Shown: positions 15,718 through 24,699, numbered from the stretch's first letter. The stretch: DNA of 48,745 nucleotides from an uncultured Collinsella sp. (GCA_900759335.1 CAAEUX010000071.1:1-48745); one strand, 5' to 3'. Translations and numbers: made by a program. The notes: generated by a model from the sequence alone, not told the origin.

Positions 15718-16848
15718 CTAGGCGCGGTGCCAGTCGGTCAGGCAGGCATCGAGGGAGGCGATGAGCGCATCCTTGTCCATGTGACGGCCGATGATGCACA
15801 GGCTCGTCATACGGTCGCCCGTCTCGTCGTCCCAAATCTGCATGATCTCGGGGTTCTCGTCGATGATCTTCTGTTTCTCGCCCTCGGGCGCCGAGTCGAC
15901 AAACAGGCCGTTCTCCATCAGGCGCATCTGGTGGCCGGCCTGCTCAAACATGTAGCACATGTCCGGATCGCCGGTCTGCCACAGCGGGCCTTTGACGCGA
16001 ATGACCTCGTCGGGCCACTCCTGCTCAACAAAATCGGTGAACTTCTGCAGGTCAAACGGCTTGCGGCGCGAGTACACAAAGGTCTCGATGTCGTACTCGA
16101 GCACCTCGGGGTCGTCGTGCTCTTCGGGATGCTCCATGGCCTCGATCCAGGCGGCGGAGTTGTAGGCGCGCATAAAGTCGAAGCGGTCGGTATCGAGCAG
16201 CTCCTCCATGGGGACCTCGCCGTTTTGGGCCTCGACGATCACGGCGTCTTTCTGCAGGCTGCGCACGATGGCCTTGAGCTCGGCGATCTGCTCAGGGCTC
16301 ACGGTATCGGTCTTGTTGAGGATCAGCGTGGAGCAAAACTCGATCTGCTGGATGAGCAGGCTCTCGATGTCGTCCTCGTCGATATCCTCGGCCAGCAGGT
16401 CGCGGCCGCCGTTGAACTCGTCGTACATGCGGGCGCAGTCGACCACGGCCACGATGTTGTCGAGCGCGAGTTTGGGCTCGCCGCCCACCTTGGCCTCGTC
16501 GCAGAAGCTCGAGATGGTGTAGGCGATGGGGATAGGCTCGCAAATGCCCGAAGCCTCGATGATGATGTAGTCGAAGTTGCCCGAATCGGCGATGCCCTGC
16601 AGCTGGTTAGCAAGGTCGTCCGAAAGCGTGCAGCAGATGCAGCCGTTGGTGAGCGGGATGAGGTCGTCGGTCTCGGAAAGGCCGCCGTCGGCGATAAGGC
16701 TGGCGTCGACGTTGATCTCGCCGATATCGTTGACGATCACGGCGGCGCGGATGCCGCCGTCGTTAGCGAGGATGTGGTTGAGCAGCGTGGTCTTGCCGGC
16801 ACCGAGGTATCCGGTAAGCATGATGATCTTCACGGGTTTGTTGGGCAT
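15718..16848 (-). CDS. CobW/COG0523-family metal-chaperone GTPase
   Basis: A 376-residue G3E-family P-loop GTPase, the group that hands metals (zinc, cobalt, iron) to target proteins. Walker A is GYLGAGKT (13-20); the metal-binding CxCC motif is at residues 70-73 (NGCICC); LNKTD is the base-specificity motif; and a CobW C-terminal domain follows. The start at 16848 is chosen because AAAGGAGGG lies just upstream, whereas the longer frame to 16869 has no ribosome site. It is monocistronic, with a strong terminator behind. Which metal and partner it serves cannot be told; there is no adjacent metal-responsive gene. Confidence 0.88.
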   Translation of the reverse strand: MPNKPVKIIMLTGYLGAGKTTLLNHILANDGGIRAAVIVNDIGEINVDASLIADGGLSETDDLIPLTNGCICCTLSDDLANQLQGIADSGNFDYIIIEASGICEPIPIAYTISSFCDEAKVGGEPKLALDNIVAVVDCARMYDEFNGGRDLLAEDIDEDDIESLLIQQIEFCSTLILNKTDTVSPEQIAELKAIVRSLQKDAVIVEAQNGEVPMEELLDTDRFDFMRAYNSAAWIEAMEHPEEHDDPEVLEYDIETFVYSRRKPFDLQKFTDFVEQEWPDEVIRVKGPLWQTGDPDMCYMFEQAGHQMRLMENGLFVDSAPEGEKQKIIDENPEIMQIWDDETGDRMTSLCIIGRHMDKDALIASLDACLTDWHRA

Positions 16849-16934
16849 GTGCCCTCCTTTGTTAGACATGGCTTACAGTTAAATCTTATGCCAAACGCCT
16901 GCTCTTATACCCACGCGCCGGCAAATAACACAGG

Positions 16935-17276
16935 CTACTCCCAGGCTCCCCACACATCGGGGCAATAACCGACGGTGGCCTTTTTGCCGTTGCGCACGAT
17001 GGGCTCGGCTAGAACCTGCTGATTCTCGAGCAGTTTATCGAAGCGCTGGCTAGGGGTGAGGTGCTGGATGAGCGCGAGCGTCTCCTCGTCCTTAGCCTTG
17101 GGGTTGAGCAGCTTGTCGATGCCGCCGACCGCCTGCATCACGCTCGTGAGCTCGCCCTTGCTCATCTCCTTTTCCTTAAGGTCGATAAACTGCACCTTAA
17201 TGCGGCGCTCCTTAAAATAACGCTGAGCCTTCTTGGTATCGAAAGACTTTTTGGTGCCAAAAATTTGCACGTTCAT
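16935..17276 (-). CDS. ArsC/Spx-family thioredoxin-fold protein lacking the active cysteine
   Basis: A 113-residue member of the arsenate reductase-like (YffB/Spx) family: QIFGTKKSFDTKKAQRYFKERRIKVQFIDL at the N-terminus (residues 3-32), and the C-terminal IVRNGKKATVGYCPDVW. The family active-site cysteine would sit at the serine of TKKSFDT (codon TCT), so thiol chemistry of the arsenate-reductase kind is not expected; a structural or regulatory role is possible. It starts 17 bases after the flavodoxin-like gene stop and is probably its cotranscribed partner. The frame continues upstream to 17369, but the homology begins at MNVQIFG. Confidence 0.8.
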   Translation of the reverse strand: MNVQIFGTKKSFDTKKAQRYFKERRIKVQFIDLKEKEMSKGELTSVMQAVGGIDKLLNPKAKDEETLALIQHLTPSQRFDKLLENQQVLAEPIVRNGKKATVGYCPDVWGAWE

Positions 17277-17293
17277 GTATTTGTTCCGCCGTT

Positions 17294-17917
17294 CTACCTG
17301 ATGAAGTTGGTGCGCTCGCGATCGGCTTCGGGGGCTTCGATGCCGGCGGCCTGTCCTGCCTCGATACAATGCAGGAGCCAGGCCATGTTCTTGCCGATGT
17401 TGCGCATGGTGGCCAGGCCCTCGGCGTCTTGGGCGGCCTCGCCCGGCATGGCGCCAAACACGTTGTTCCAGTACGTGGAAGCAACCACGGGCATCTGGTT
17501 GATGGTGAAGTACTTATTGAGCACGTCGAAGGTGGTCGACGTGCCGCCGCGACGGGCAACGGCGACGGCAGCGCCCGGCTTGTGTGCAAAGGCTTTGCTG
17601 CCGGCATAGAAGGCGCGATCGAGGGCCGAAAGGATGCGTCCGCTGGGGTGCGCATAGTAGACGGGCGAGCCAAAGACAAAACCATCTGCCTGCTCGGCGG
17701 CAGCGATCAGCTCGTTCACCACGTCATCGTCAAAGGTGCAGCGGCAATCGAGCTTGCCGCACTGACCACAGCCAATGCAGTCGCGAATGGGCTTGGTGCC
17801 CAGCTGAAACACCTCGGTATCAATGCCTTCGGCATTGAGTTGCTCGGCGACCTCGGCGAGTGCGCGGGCGGTGTTGCCGTTTGCCTTGGGGCTGCCATTG
17901 ACCAAAAGAACCTTCAT
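17294..17917 (-). CDS. Flavodoxin-fold NAD(P)H-dependent oxidoreductase with Cys-rich loop
   Basis: A 207-residue FMN-binding flavoprotein of the NADPH-dependent FMN reductase/iron-sulfur-flavoprotein group. The phosphate loop is NGSPKANGNT, and the cysteine cluster DCIGCGQCGKLDCRC resembles an Fe-S or metal site. GSPVYYAHPSG is the typical FMN-isoalloxazine contact. It probably reduces quinones, nitro compounds or a metal centre under anaerobic conditions. GAGGGAG precedes both a GTG (17920) and an ATG (17917); the ATG has better spacing. It is upstream of, and likely in one operon with, the ArsC-like gene. Confidence 0.85.
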   Translation of the reverse strand: MKVLLVNGSPKANGNTARALAEVAEQLNAEGIDTEVFQLGTKPIRDCIGCGQCGKLDCRCTFDDDVVNELIAAAEQADGFVFGSPVYYAHPSGRILSALDRAFYAGSKAFAHKPGAAVAVARRGGTSTTFDVLNKYFTINQMPVVASTYWNNVFGAMPGEAAQDAEGLATMRNIGKNMAWLLHCIEAGQAAGIEAPEADRERTNFIR

Positions 17918-17991
17918 CACAAACTCCCTCTGCTGTCGGTGACTTCTGCAGAGGATTATCGCACGATGGGGGAGGCGGTGTGGGCGCGGTG

Positions 17992-19521
17992 CTAATCCAG
18001 TTTGGTGCCTGGCACCTGCACGGCTTTCCCGAGCAACGCTTTGAGCTCGTTCAAAATGGAAACGGGCTGACGGTCGACGCCGTCCAGATGGAGCGTGGCC
18101 ACGCGAATGGGTGGCTGATATTCAAATGGGCCAAAGAGCACGGGCGAACCCAGGAACCGCTCGATTTCCTCTGCAATCGCATCGGTTTCTTCGGGATCAA
18201 AGTCGTCGAAAAGAGCCACGAACATCGGCCCCGTCGAGCGGAACATACGACCCTTACCGCGCGAGCATTCCACCAGACAGGCGGCACATTCTGCCAAAAC
18301 GCGGTCGCCCGCATCAAAGCCAAAACGGGCATTGACCTGAGCGATATCGTCGATTTTAATGGCGATCAACCCCGCCTTGCGCGCCACGCGACGCATTTCG
18401 CCAATGGCGTTGACCAGGGCGTGAATATCGCCCAAGCCGGTCACGGAATCGGTCGTATCTGCCAAGCTTCGGTTGATGATAATGCCCACATACATGCCGG
18501 GCTCGGTATCGGTGCCGTCCAAGCGGTGGCCCGTGCAGTCGCAAAGCACGTATTTTCCGGTGGCATCCATTACGCGATACTGCATGTAGTGGAAGTGCCA
18601 CGTGCCGTTTATCACCATGTCGAGTTCGGCACGTACGTTGTCGCGGTCCTCGGGATGAACGCGGGCGAGCCACATGTCGAGTGAGTTAAAAGGGTGCTGG
18701 GAGGGCAGGTCAAAATCGCGCACGGCGTTAACCGACCATTGCGATTCTCCCGTATCGAGATTGAGGATAAACGGATAGCGCGTCTCGGAGCTCATGGAGA
18801 TCGCTTGGAACACCCGGTCGTTGCAGGGAAGCTGATCGACGATTGGGCGTTGCGGCGCATCATTGTCTTTCGGTTGCTGCACACGATGCATAAGCTTATA
18901 GCGATACATCTTGCGATCGGCATCCATCGTCATCTGGCGACGCGTGTCGCCGGCAAGTGGATCGACGCGCGAGCAGCCAAAGCTAAAACTGCCGATCATG
19001 GGCGCCTTGCCGCCTGAGCTCGCCTCGATCAGCCCGGCACGTACCTGCTCCAAGCGCTGCTCGAGTTCAGCCTCGTTTGCGGAGGGCGAGATGAGCACAA
19101 ACTCGTCTCCACCGATACGGAACAGCATCTCATCGTGCTCCATGGTTTCGGAGAGCGTGCGGCAGATGCTCAGAATATAGCGATTGCCTTCGGCGTGGCC
19201 AAACCTATCATTGCAATGTTTTAGATGGTCGATGTCAATATAGGCGCAGGTAAAGGGGTCGCCTTTGCGCCAGAGCTGCTCGACGTGACGGTCGAATCCG
19301 TTGCGGTTGCCCAAGTTGGTGAGCGGGTCGATATGGGCGTTGCTCTCAAGCAGCCGGCGCTCTTGTTGCAGGATGGCATGCGTCTTTTGCAGCTGCTCAC
19401 CAACGGCGCGTAGCCCAGCGGGCAGCGCGGCAACATCGAGTTCGGCGGTCGAGACGCCATTCGCAAGTCGCTGAAGATAGGCAATAATCGATTGCTCGCC
19501 CAGGCGATATGACTCGTTCAT
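17992..19521 (-). CDS. GGDEF-PAS-degenerate GGDEF diguanylate cyclase
   Basis: A 509-residue c-di-GMP signalling protein without membrane segments. Residues 60-215 form a full GGDEF domain (RIGGDEF, catalytic motif 137-141, no RxxD inhibition site upstream), so synthesis of c-di-GMP is predicted. A PAS_3-like sensor domain (about 235-350, HPEDRDNVRAELDMV) and a second GGDEF-like domain follow. The second domain keeps the fold (TGLGDIHALVNAI) but lacks the signature. The start follows AAGGAGGG. The protein has the same domain order as the N-terminal two-thirds of the next gene upstream. Its last codons lie in a GGTGCC-T-GGCACC palindrome. Confidence 0.88.
   Translation of the reverse strand: MNESYRLGEQSIIAYLQRLANGVSTAELDVAALPAGLRAVGEQLQKTHAILQQERRLLESNAHIDPLTNLGNRNGFDRHVEQLWRKGDPFTCAYIDIDHLKHCNDRFGHAEGNRYILSICRTLSETMEHDEMLFRIGGDEFVLISPSANEAELEQRLEQVRAGLIEASSGGKAPMIGSFSFGCSRVDPLAGDTRRQMTMDADRKMYRYKLMHRVQQPKDNDAPQRPIVDQLPCNDRVFQAISMSSETRYPFILNLDTGESQWSVNAVRDFDLPSQHPFNSLDMWLARVHPEDRDNVRAELDMVINGTWHFHYMQYRVMDATGKYVLCDCTGHRLDGTDTEPGMYVGIIINRSLADTTDSVTGLGDIHALVNAIGEMRRVARKAGLIAIKIDDIAQVNARFGFDAGDRVLAECAACLVECSRGKGRMFRSTGPMFVALFDDFDPEETDAIAEEIERFLGSPVLFGPFEYQPPIRVATLHLDGVDRQPVSILNELKALLGKAVQVPGTKLD
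18004..18016. repeat. GGTGCC-GGCACC palindrome at the 3' end of the GGDEF gene
   Basis: GGTGCC and GGCACC separated by one base, inside the last codons of the diguanylate cyclase (encoding VPGT before KLD). Short palindromes of this exact kind are common as REP-like repeats in other bacteria; only one copy is in this window. Confidence 0.35.
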
Positions 19522-19559
19522 GATGGATACCCTCCTTGGACGGAACAGCGGTTTGTATC

Positions 19560-19590
19560 ATATCCCCAATTCGGTTTGAATTGGGGATAT
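19560..19590. terminator. Perfect hairpin between the two c-di-GMP genes
   Basis: ATATCCCCAATTC (19560-19572) and GAATTGGGGATAT (19578-19590) pair perfectly around GGTTT. It lies between the stop of the GGDEF-EAL gene and the start of the GGDEF gene, so it may end the first transcript or modulate read-through. No strong T-run is present. Confidence 0.5.
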
Positions 19591-19649
19591 ATGTTGGCTA
19601 ATGGAGGCAAATCCCCCCGCTCGGCGGTGGCGTTTTGCGCGCGAGCGTA

Positions 19650-22367
19650 TCAGTTGTTATTGCCACCATCGAGCAATGCCTCAAAATCCTTCGCCGGCAT
19701 GGGACGGTAGTAGAGGAAGCCCTGAGCGTAGCGGGCGCCCATTTGTCGTAGCATGTTTGCCTGCTCATTTGTCTCGACGCCTTCAACCACGACGGGCAGA
19801 TGGAGCGACTGCGCCATCTCGAGCATCGATGACACGATCTGCGCGCTGCGGCCTTGATCGCGGTCGGTGGGCACAAAGGTGCGGTCGAGCTTGATGACGT
19901 CGACGTTGACGTTCTTGAGCATCGCGAGCGTGGACTGGCCGGTGCCAAAATCGTCCATGTAGGTCGAGAAGCCACGGGTGTGCAGATCCGCGGTCAGCTT
20001 ATCCACGGCCTCGGACTCTCCGGTATAGGCGGTCTCGGTGATCTCGATGTGCATGAGTTCGGGCGGCAGGTTGTACTGGGCGGCGAGCGACCCCATATGC
20101 TCGGCGACATCGCAGGCAAGAATGTCTACGCGCGACACATTGAGGGAAATCGGAACCACGCGAAGTCCTCGATTGAGGCGCTCGCGGAGCCACATGGCGA
20201 CGCCCTGCCAAACATATTTGTCGAGCGTCACTACAAAGCCGCTTTCCTCGAGTGCGGGGATAAACGTTGCGGGCGAAATGAGAGAGCCGTCCTTGTTAAT
20301 CCAGCGGGTGAGTGCTTCGGCGCCAATAATCTCGCCGGTTTCCATATCGACCTGGGGCTGAAGATAGTACGTGATGCGACCATTTGACAGCGCGTACTGG
20401 AATTCGGTCAGCGTGCGGTTGAACACGATTTCGCGCTTGTACTCCTCGGGGCAAAAAATGGCAATGCGCTCCTTAAAGTCGTTTTTTGCGCGCCGATTGG
20501 TAAACATGGCCTTTGCCTGCGCATCGATGGTGATCTCCTCATTGGAATCGATGGGGTAAACGCCCATGGACGGCCAAAAACCTACGCCGCCATCATACCT
20601 GGCTACTGCCTCGCGAACGCGGTTGTAGATTTGATGGACGGTGATGTGCTTAAAGGGGGTGAGTACGCAAAAGTCATCTTGGCCCCAGTACCCTGCGACG
20701 CCCATGTCGGCATTCTCGATGTCCTTGAGGACCGTGCCCACATCGGCAAGCAGGCGGTCGCCTTCGGCCTGTCCATACCATTCGTTAAATAGGCGCATGT
20801 GGCCCATGTCGACGGTGGCGAGACACCAAGCACCGTCGCGCCTTGCCTTGATGAAGGCGTTGGCGCGCCGCATAAACTCGCTGGGTCGATAGAGGCCCGT
20901 GAGCGAGTCGATACGTTCGGCGATGGCGCTTTTGCGCTCAGCCTCGGGTATGGGGAGGCTGTCGTTGGGAACAAGCCCGCCGGCCGTGCGAAGGCGACGG
21001 TCGAGTTCGCCTAAAACGGCGGTCGCCTGATGGGTTAAGTGCTCGTAAAATGCCGGGACGACAAGACAGACGGGAGTAATGGTGTCGCCTGCGATTCGAA
21101 CAGGGGCGAAAACGGCCTCTTTAAGGTGGCGGGTCAGTTGCTCGAATGCATCGTGGTCCAAATCGTTGCTGAGCACGACAAACTGGACGCTTCGTGAACG
21201 GTAGACCCTGCTCCTGCCGCGGGTGATCGACAGCATGCGGCCTGCGTATTCGGCAAGCATGCTGTCGACCGCCTCGGCTCCATAGAGCTCGTTGAGCTTT
21301 GTCGTGCCACGAACGCGCACCGCTATAAGGCCCGTCTCGCAACGGTCGCAACGACAGGCGTCGATGGCATTGACCAACATGCGCTGGGTGCCGAGGCCTG
21401 TCGCGGCGTCGACGGTTTCGGCAAGTGAGTGGTTGACGAGCTCGCCGACATAGAGCGAGGGGACATTTTCGTCGCCGTCGATGCGAAACCCGCGAGCACG
21501 GCAGAGCACGTAGTCGCCTGTGGCGTTGCGCACACGATACTGCATGACGCGACGGTGCTTGGTGCCGTTATAGACCTGGTCTATGTCGTTGATGTAGGCC
21601 TCAAGGTCGTCGGGATGGACGCGCGTTTTCCAGTAATCGCGACAGTTGTCTATGTGCTCCGAGGGAAGGCCAAGATCGCGCAAGGCGCCTTGTGACCAAA
21701 GGGTGCGATGTTTGTCCAAGTTCTCGATAAAGAAATATCGGCCCTCATTGAGCATCGAAAAGGCGTCAAAAATTCGATCGCTTATTTCGAAGTCGTCGGC
21801 GTGAACTTGCGTGATATTGCGTCGATCGAGGTGCATGGCATGACGTAGCTTGTAGTCGTACATGCGATGGTCGGCATCGAGCGTCATGCGATTGGAAGCT
21901 TCGCCCAGGGCGGGGTCGGCATGTGACACTCCGTAGCTAAACGAGTGGGGCATCTCGGAATCGTTGTTTTTGAGCAGAACCGTTCGGCAGTGTTTCAGAC
22001 GTTCGGCGAGGTCGTCCTCGGTTGCAATCGTAGATAGGATGGCAAACTCGTCGCCGCCTATGCGAAACGCCGCTTCGCCCACCTTCATATACAGATTAAG
22101 ATAGAGACTTACCTGCAAGATATAGCGGTTGCCCTCGTCATGTCCAAAGACGTCGTTGCAGTGCTTGAGATTGTCGATATCGATGAACGCCATGGTAACG
22201 GGGGCGTCCTGCTCCCAGAGCTCCTCGAGGGAACGGGCAAAGCCGCCACGGTTGCCAAGCCCGGTAAGCTGGTCGGTAAAGGCGGTCCTGATCAGATCCT
22301 CCTGCCGCTCGAGAAGGTCGCGGACGGTCTTTTCGAGCGTTTCGGTGTAATTGCTGACAGTTTCCAT
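19650..22367 (-). CDS. Bifunctional GGDEF/EAL c-di-GMP turnover protein
   Basis: A 905-residue soluble protein. An N-terminal short coiled segment is followed by an intact GGDEF domain (RIGGDEF, 104-108), a PAS_3-like domain (about 195-320), a degenerate GGDEF-like domain (about 330-450), another degenerate GGDEF-like domain (about 500-640, WGQDDF in place of GGDEF), and a C-terminal EAL domain (about 650-900). The EAL domain keeps all the catalytic signatures: EAL, SLNVSR, IEITET, DDFGTG, IKLDRTF, VEGVET and AQGFLY. Both synthesis and hydrolysis of c-di-GMP are therefore possible. It is upstream of a shorter relative with the same first three domains, suggesting a duplication. The ribosome site is weak. 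Confidence 0.9.
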   Translation of the reverse strand: METVSNYTETLEKTVRDLLERQEDLIRTAFTDQLTGLGNRGGFARSLEELWEQDAPVTMAFIDIDNLKHCNDVFGHDEGNRYILQVSLYLNLYMKVGEAAFRIGGDEFAILSTIATEDDLAERLKHCRTVLLKNNDSEMPHSFSYGVSHADPALGEASNRMTLDADHRMYDYKLRHAMHLDRRNITQVHADDFEISDRIFDAFSMLNEGRYFFIENLDKHRTLWSQGALRDLGLPSEHIDNCRDYWKTRVHPDDLEAYINDIDQVYNGTKHRRVMQYRVRNATGDYVLCRARGFRIDGDENVPSLYVGELVNHSLAETVDAATGLGTQRMLVNAIDACRCDRCETGLIAVRVRGTTKLNELYGAEAVDSMLAEYAGRMLSITRGRSRVYRSRSVQFVVLSNDLDHDAFEQLTRHLKEAVFAPVRIAGDTITPVCLVVPAFYEHLTHQATAVLGELDRRLRTAGGLVPNDSLPIPEAERKSAIAERIDSLTGLYRPSEFMRRANAFIKARRDGAWCLATVDMGHMRLFNEWYGQAEGDRLLADVGTVLKDIENADMGVAGYWGQDDFCVLTPFKHITVHQIYNRVREAVARYDGGVGFWPSMGVYPIDSNEEITIDAQAKAMFTNRRAKNDFKERIAIFCPEEYKREIVFNRTLTEFQYALSNGRITYYLQPQVDMETGEIIGAEALTRWINKDGSLISPATFIPALEESGFVVTLDKYVWQGVAMWLRERLNRGLRVVPISLNVSRVDILACDVAEHMGSLAAQYNLPPELMHIEITETAYTGESEAVDKLTADLHTRGFSTYMDDFGTGQSTLAMLKNVNVDVIKLDRTFVPTDRDQGRSAQIVSSMLEMAQSLHLPVVVEGVETNEQANMLRQMGARYAQGFLYYRPMPAKDFEALLDGGNNN

Positions 22368-22691
22368 GTTCTAAGTGGCTTTCTGAGGTCGGGGCGGATT
22401 GCGTCGGGCGAGCTCGTTGTGTACACGCGTCGTTGCTCAGCGTTTTGTGTGTATCCAGGCCCCCGCCTTGCTGCGTTGTTGAGTTAATTTGTCGGCTAAT
22501 GTTCGCTGTTGATAACAGCTGAGTAGTGTAAACAACAATACACAATTATATATGGGTGCACATGCTGTGGGCGGCTATTATTCGACAGGCGGTAGCGCGA
22601 CGATGCGATGTTCGATGAAAATGCGACTGAGACGATATATGTTGACGGGTATACTTGTTCCGTTTGAATTTGCGGGGATGGAGATGGTCGC
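22368..22691. other. 324-base divergent intergenic region
   Basis: No coding gene seen. It contains a perfect dyad GCTGTT-GAT-AACAGC (22505-22519) and a looser GTGTA/TACAC pair nearby in an AT-rich stretch that is likely to hold promoters for the divergent GGDEF-EAL and patatin genes. No RNA structure was recognised. Confidence 0.4.
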
Positions 22692-23561
22692 ATGGCACAG
22701 TCAAATATGACGCGCACGGTGGGGCTTGCGCTCGAGGGAGGCGGCTACCGCGGTATGTATACGGCGGGCGTGCTCGACGTATGGATGGAGCACGGCTTAA
22801 CTTGCGACCATATGGTGGGTGTCTCGGCGGGCGCGGCGTTTGGCTACAACTTTAAATCGCGCCAGATCGGCCGCGCCATTCGCTACAACAAGGCCTATTG
22901 TGCCGACAAGCGCTATGCGAGCGTGACCAGCTGGCTGCGAACCGGCGATATGTTCAATGCGGATTTTGCCTATCACGAGGTGCCCATCGAGCGCGATCCC
23001 ATCGACCTGGAGACATATTGCGCCTGTCCCATGCGGTTTACGTGCGTGTGTACCGATATCGAGACGGGCAAGGCCGTCTATCACGACCTGCCCTATGGCG
23101 ATGAGCGCGATATCGAGTGGATCCGGGCGTCATCGGCGATTCCCGTGGCGACGCGTCCCGTTGCTATTGACGGGCATAAGTATCTGGATGGTGGCGTGGC
23201 TGATTCTATTCCCAGCGCATGGCTGTTTGCGCAGGGGTATGACCGCAATATCGTGGTACTCACGCAGCCGGCGGGCTTTGTGAAGCAGCCCAACAGCGTG
23301 ATGCCCATGCTGCGGCGCGTGTTCCGTCACTATCCGGAGTTTGTCGCAGCGCTTGAGCATCGGCATGAGGTCTACAATGCCACGCTCGATGACCTGGCAC
23401 GTCGCGAGGCTGCCGGCGAGATCTTTGTGGTGCGGCCGAGCGAATCGGTGAAGGTGCCGTCGCTGTGTCGCGAGCCCGATGAACTTGAGCGCATCTACCA
23501 GATTGGTCGCCGCGATGCGGAGGCGACCTTGCCGGCGTTGAAAGCGTATCTGGCGGGGTAA
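22692..23561 (+). CDS. Patatin-like phospholipase (RssA/YjjU type)
   Basis: A 289-residue cytoplasmic patatin-family lipid acyl hydrolase with a Ser-Asp dyad. The oxyanion loop GGGYRG is at residues 16-21, the nucleophile elbow GVSAG at 43-47 (Ser45), and the catalytic DGG at 166-168. There is no signal peptide or transmembrane segment, so it probably acts on membrane or intracellular lipids from the cytoplasmic side. GGAG lies upstream of the ATG; an alternative start is Met6. It is monocistronic, with a hairpin at 23573. Bacterial members are commonly linked to phospholipid turnover, but the substrate is unknown here. Confidence 0.88.
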   Translation: MAQSNMTRTVGLALEGGGYRGMYTAGVLDVWMEHGLTCDHMVGVSAGAAFGYNFKSRQIGRAIRYNKAYCADKRYASVTSWLRTGDMFNADFAYHEVPIERDPIDLETYCACPMRFTCVCTDIETGKAVYHDLPYGDERDIEWIRASSAIPVATRPVAIDGHKYLDGGVADSIPSAWLFAQGYDRNIVVLTQPAGFVKQPNSVMPMLRRVFRHYPEFVAALEHRHEVYNATLDDLARREAAGEIFVVRPSESVKVPSLCREPDELERIYQIGRRDAEATLPALKAYLAG

Positions 23562-23572
23562 GGGTCGCATGC

Positions 23573-23618
23573 GGAAAGTGCATCCCGGAATGGAGATCCA
23601 AACTGGGATGCGCTTTCC
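23573..23618. terminator. Hairpin between patatin gene and thiE (convergent)
   Basis: GGAAAGTGCATCCC (23573-23586) pairs with GGGATGCGCTTTCC (23605-23618), with one mismatch. It separates the convergent patatin and thiamine transcripts; no long T-run. Confidence 0.55.
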
Positions 23619-23662
23619 ATTGCTGAAGATATGAGGTCGCGAATAAGCTGCTCGGCCTATGC

Positions 23663-24358
23663 CTATGCCTGCTGCCAGGTGTCTACGAGCTCCTTGGCCG
23701 CGGCGTAGGGGTCATCGGCGCTGCAGACGGCACTCACCACAAAGAAGCCGTCGACGCCGGTAGCCTTGAGCTGCGGAAGGTCGGCCGTCTTGACGCCGCC
23801 GCCCACCACGATGGGCACGGGGCTTGCCGCATGGAGCGCGGCCAGGTCCTCAAAGCTCTTGGTGATGATAGAGCCGTCGGCCGCGCGTCCGCAGTCGCGC
23901 TTGGTCTCGGTCTCGTGGAGTGGGCCGATGCCAAGGTAGTCGACCAAACTCATGTCGGCGGTCTTGACGTACTCGAGCATCTCCTCGCAACGGGCCGAAA
24001 GGCCCACGATGGCGTCGGGGCCCAGCAACTTGCGACAGACCTCGACGGGAATATCGCTTTGGCCCACGTGCACGCCGTCGACGGCAATACCCTGCTCGCG
24101 TGCGGCGAGTACGCAGTCAAGGCGGTCGTCGATTAACAGGGCGACCTGACCGGTCTTGCCAGCCTGTGCGATTGCCTGCGCGGCGTCGCCGGTCAGTGAA
24201 ATGATCTCGCGGGCACTTGCCACCTTAGAGCGCACCTGGATACAGGTAAAGCCGGCGTCGAGCGCCTGGGCCACCACATCGCCCACGGGGCGTCCGAGGG
24301 TGTTTTCGGGGCCGAGTACCAGATAGGCCGAGATATCAAGGTTGTCGCGGATGCTCAC
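23663..24358 (-). CDS. thiE: Thiamine-phosphate synthase
   Basis: Couples hydroxymethylpyrimidine diphosphate to thiazole phosphate to give thiamine phosphate. The 231-residue TIM barrel shows QVRSK (41-45), DDRLDCVLAA, HVGQSD (97-102) and VVGGGVKT. The GTG start overlaps the stop of the upstream gene (GTGA), and AGGAGG lies before it, indicating translational coupling. It is the last gene of the riboswitch-controlled operon thiM - thiamine-binding protein - thiE. No thiC or thiD is present in the window, which fits salvage of the thiazole and pyrimidine moieties. Confidence 0.95.
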   Translation of the reverse strand: MSIRDNLDISAYLVLGPENTLGRPVGDVVAQALDAGFTCIQVRSKVASAREIISLTGDAAQAIAQAGKTGQVALLIDDRLDCVLAAREQGIAVDGVHVGQSDIPVEVCRKLLGPDAIVGLSARCEEMLEYVKTADMSLVDYLGIGPLHETETKRDCGRAADGSIITKSFEDLAALHAASPVPIVVGGGVKTADLPQLKATGVDGFFVVSAVCSADDPYAAAKELVDTWQQA

Positions 24359-24696
24359 TGTGCTTCCTCCTGCTTTTTGATCTGCGCTTCCATGCGCTCG
24401 AGTTTGCCGGTCATGGTGTCGGTAAATCCGGGCCGAATATCGGCTTTGAGCACGACTTCGGTGCGGATGCCCTTGCTCGCCAACACAAAGGTTGCGTCGC
24501 GCACGACCTGCATGACCTCGTCCCAGTCGCCCTCGATCTCGGTGAACATCGAGGTGGTGCGGTTGGGAAGGCCGCTCTCGCGAATGACGCGCACGACCTC
24601 GGCGACCTCGGCGGACAGCTCATCGCCGGTGCCGCACGGGGCGATGGCCACAGCGACGAGCGTGTTCATGCTGGCATTGGTTGCGGGCTCGGACAT
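24355..24696 (-). CDS. MTH1187/YkoF-family thiamine-binding protein
   Basis: A 113-residue ferredoxin-like fold protein of the UPF0045/MTH1187 group, members of which bind thiamine or its pyrimidine part. Visible are LVAVAIAPCGTGDELSAEVAEVVRVI, the central TEIEGDWDEVMQVV and RTEVVLKADIRPG. It lies three bases after thiM and overlaps thiE by four bases, so it belongs to the TPP-controlled operon. A cytoplasmic buffering or presentation role in thiamine salvage is inferred. GGAGG precedes the ATG; Met10 is an alternative start that fits the family N-terminus well. Confidence 0.85.
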   Translation of the reverse strand: MSEPATNASMNTLVAVAIAPCGTGDELSAEVAEVVRVIRESGLPNRTTSMFTEIEGDWDEVMQVVRDATFVLASKGIRTEVVLKADIRPGFTDTMTGKLERMEAQIKKQEEAQ

Positions 24697-24699
24697 GGC

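Noticed and set aside
15631..16968. 445-codon plus-strand frame opposite the CobW-family gene
   Set aside because: Antisense shadow; the minus strand carries Walker A and CxCC motifs and a strong ribosome site.
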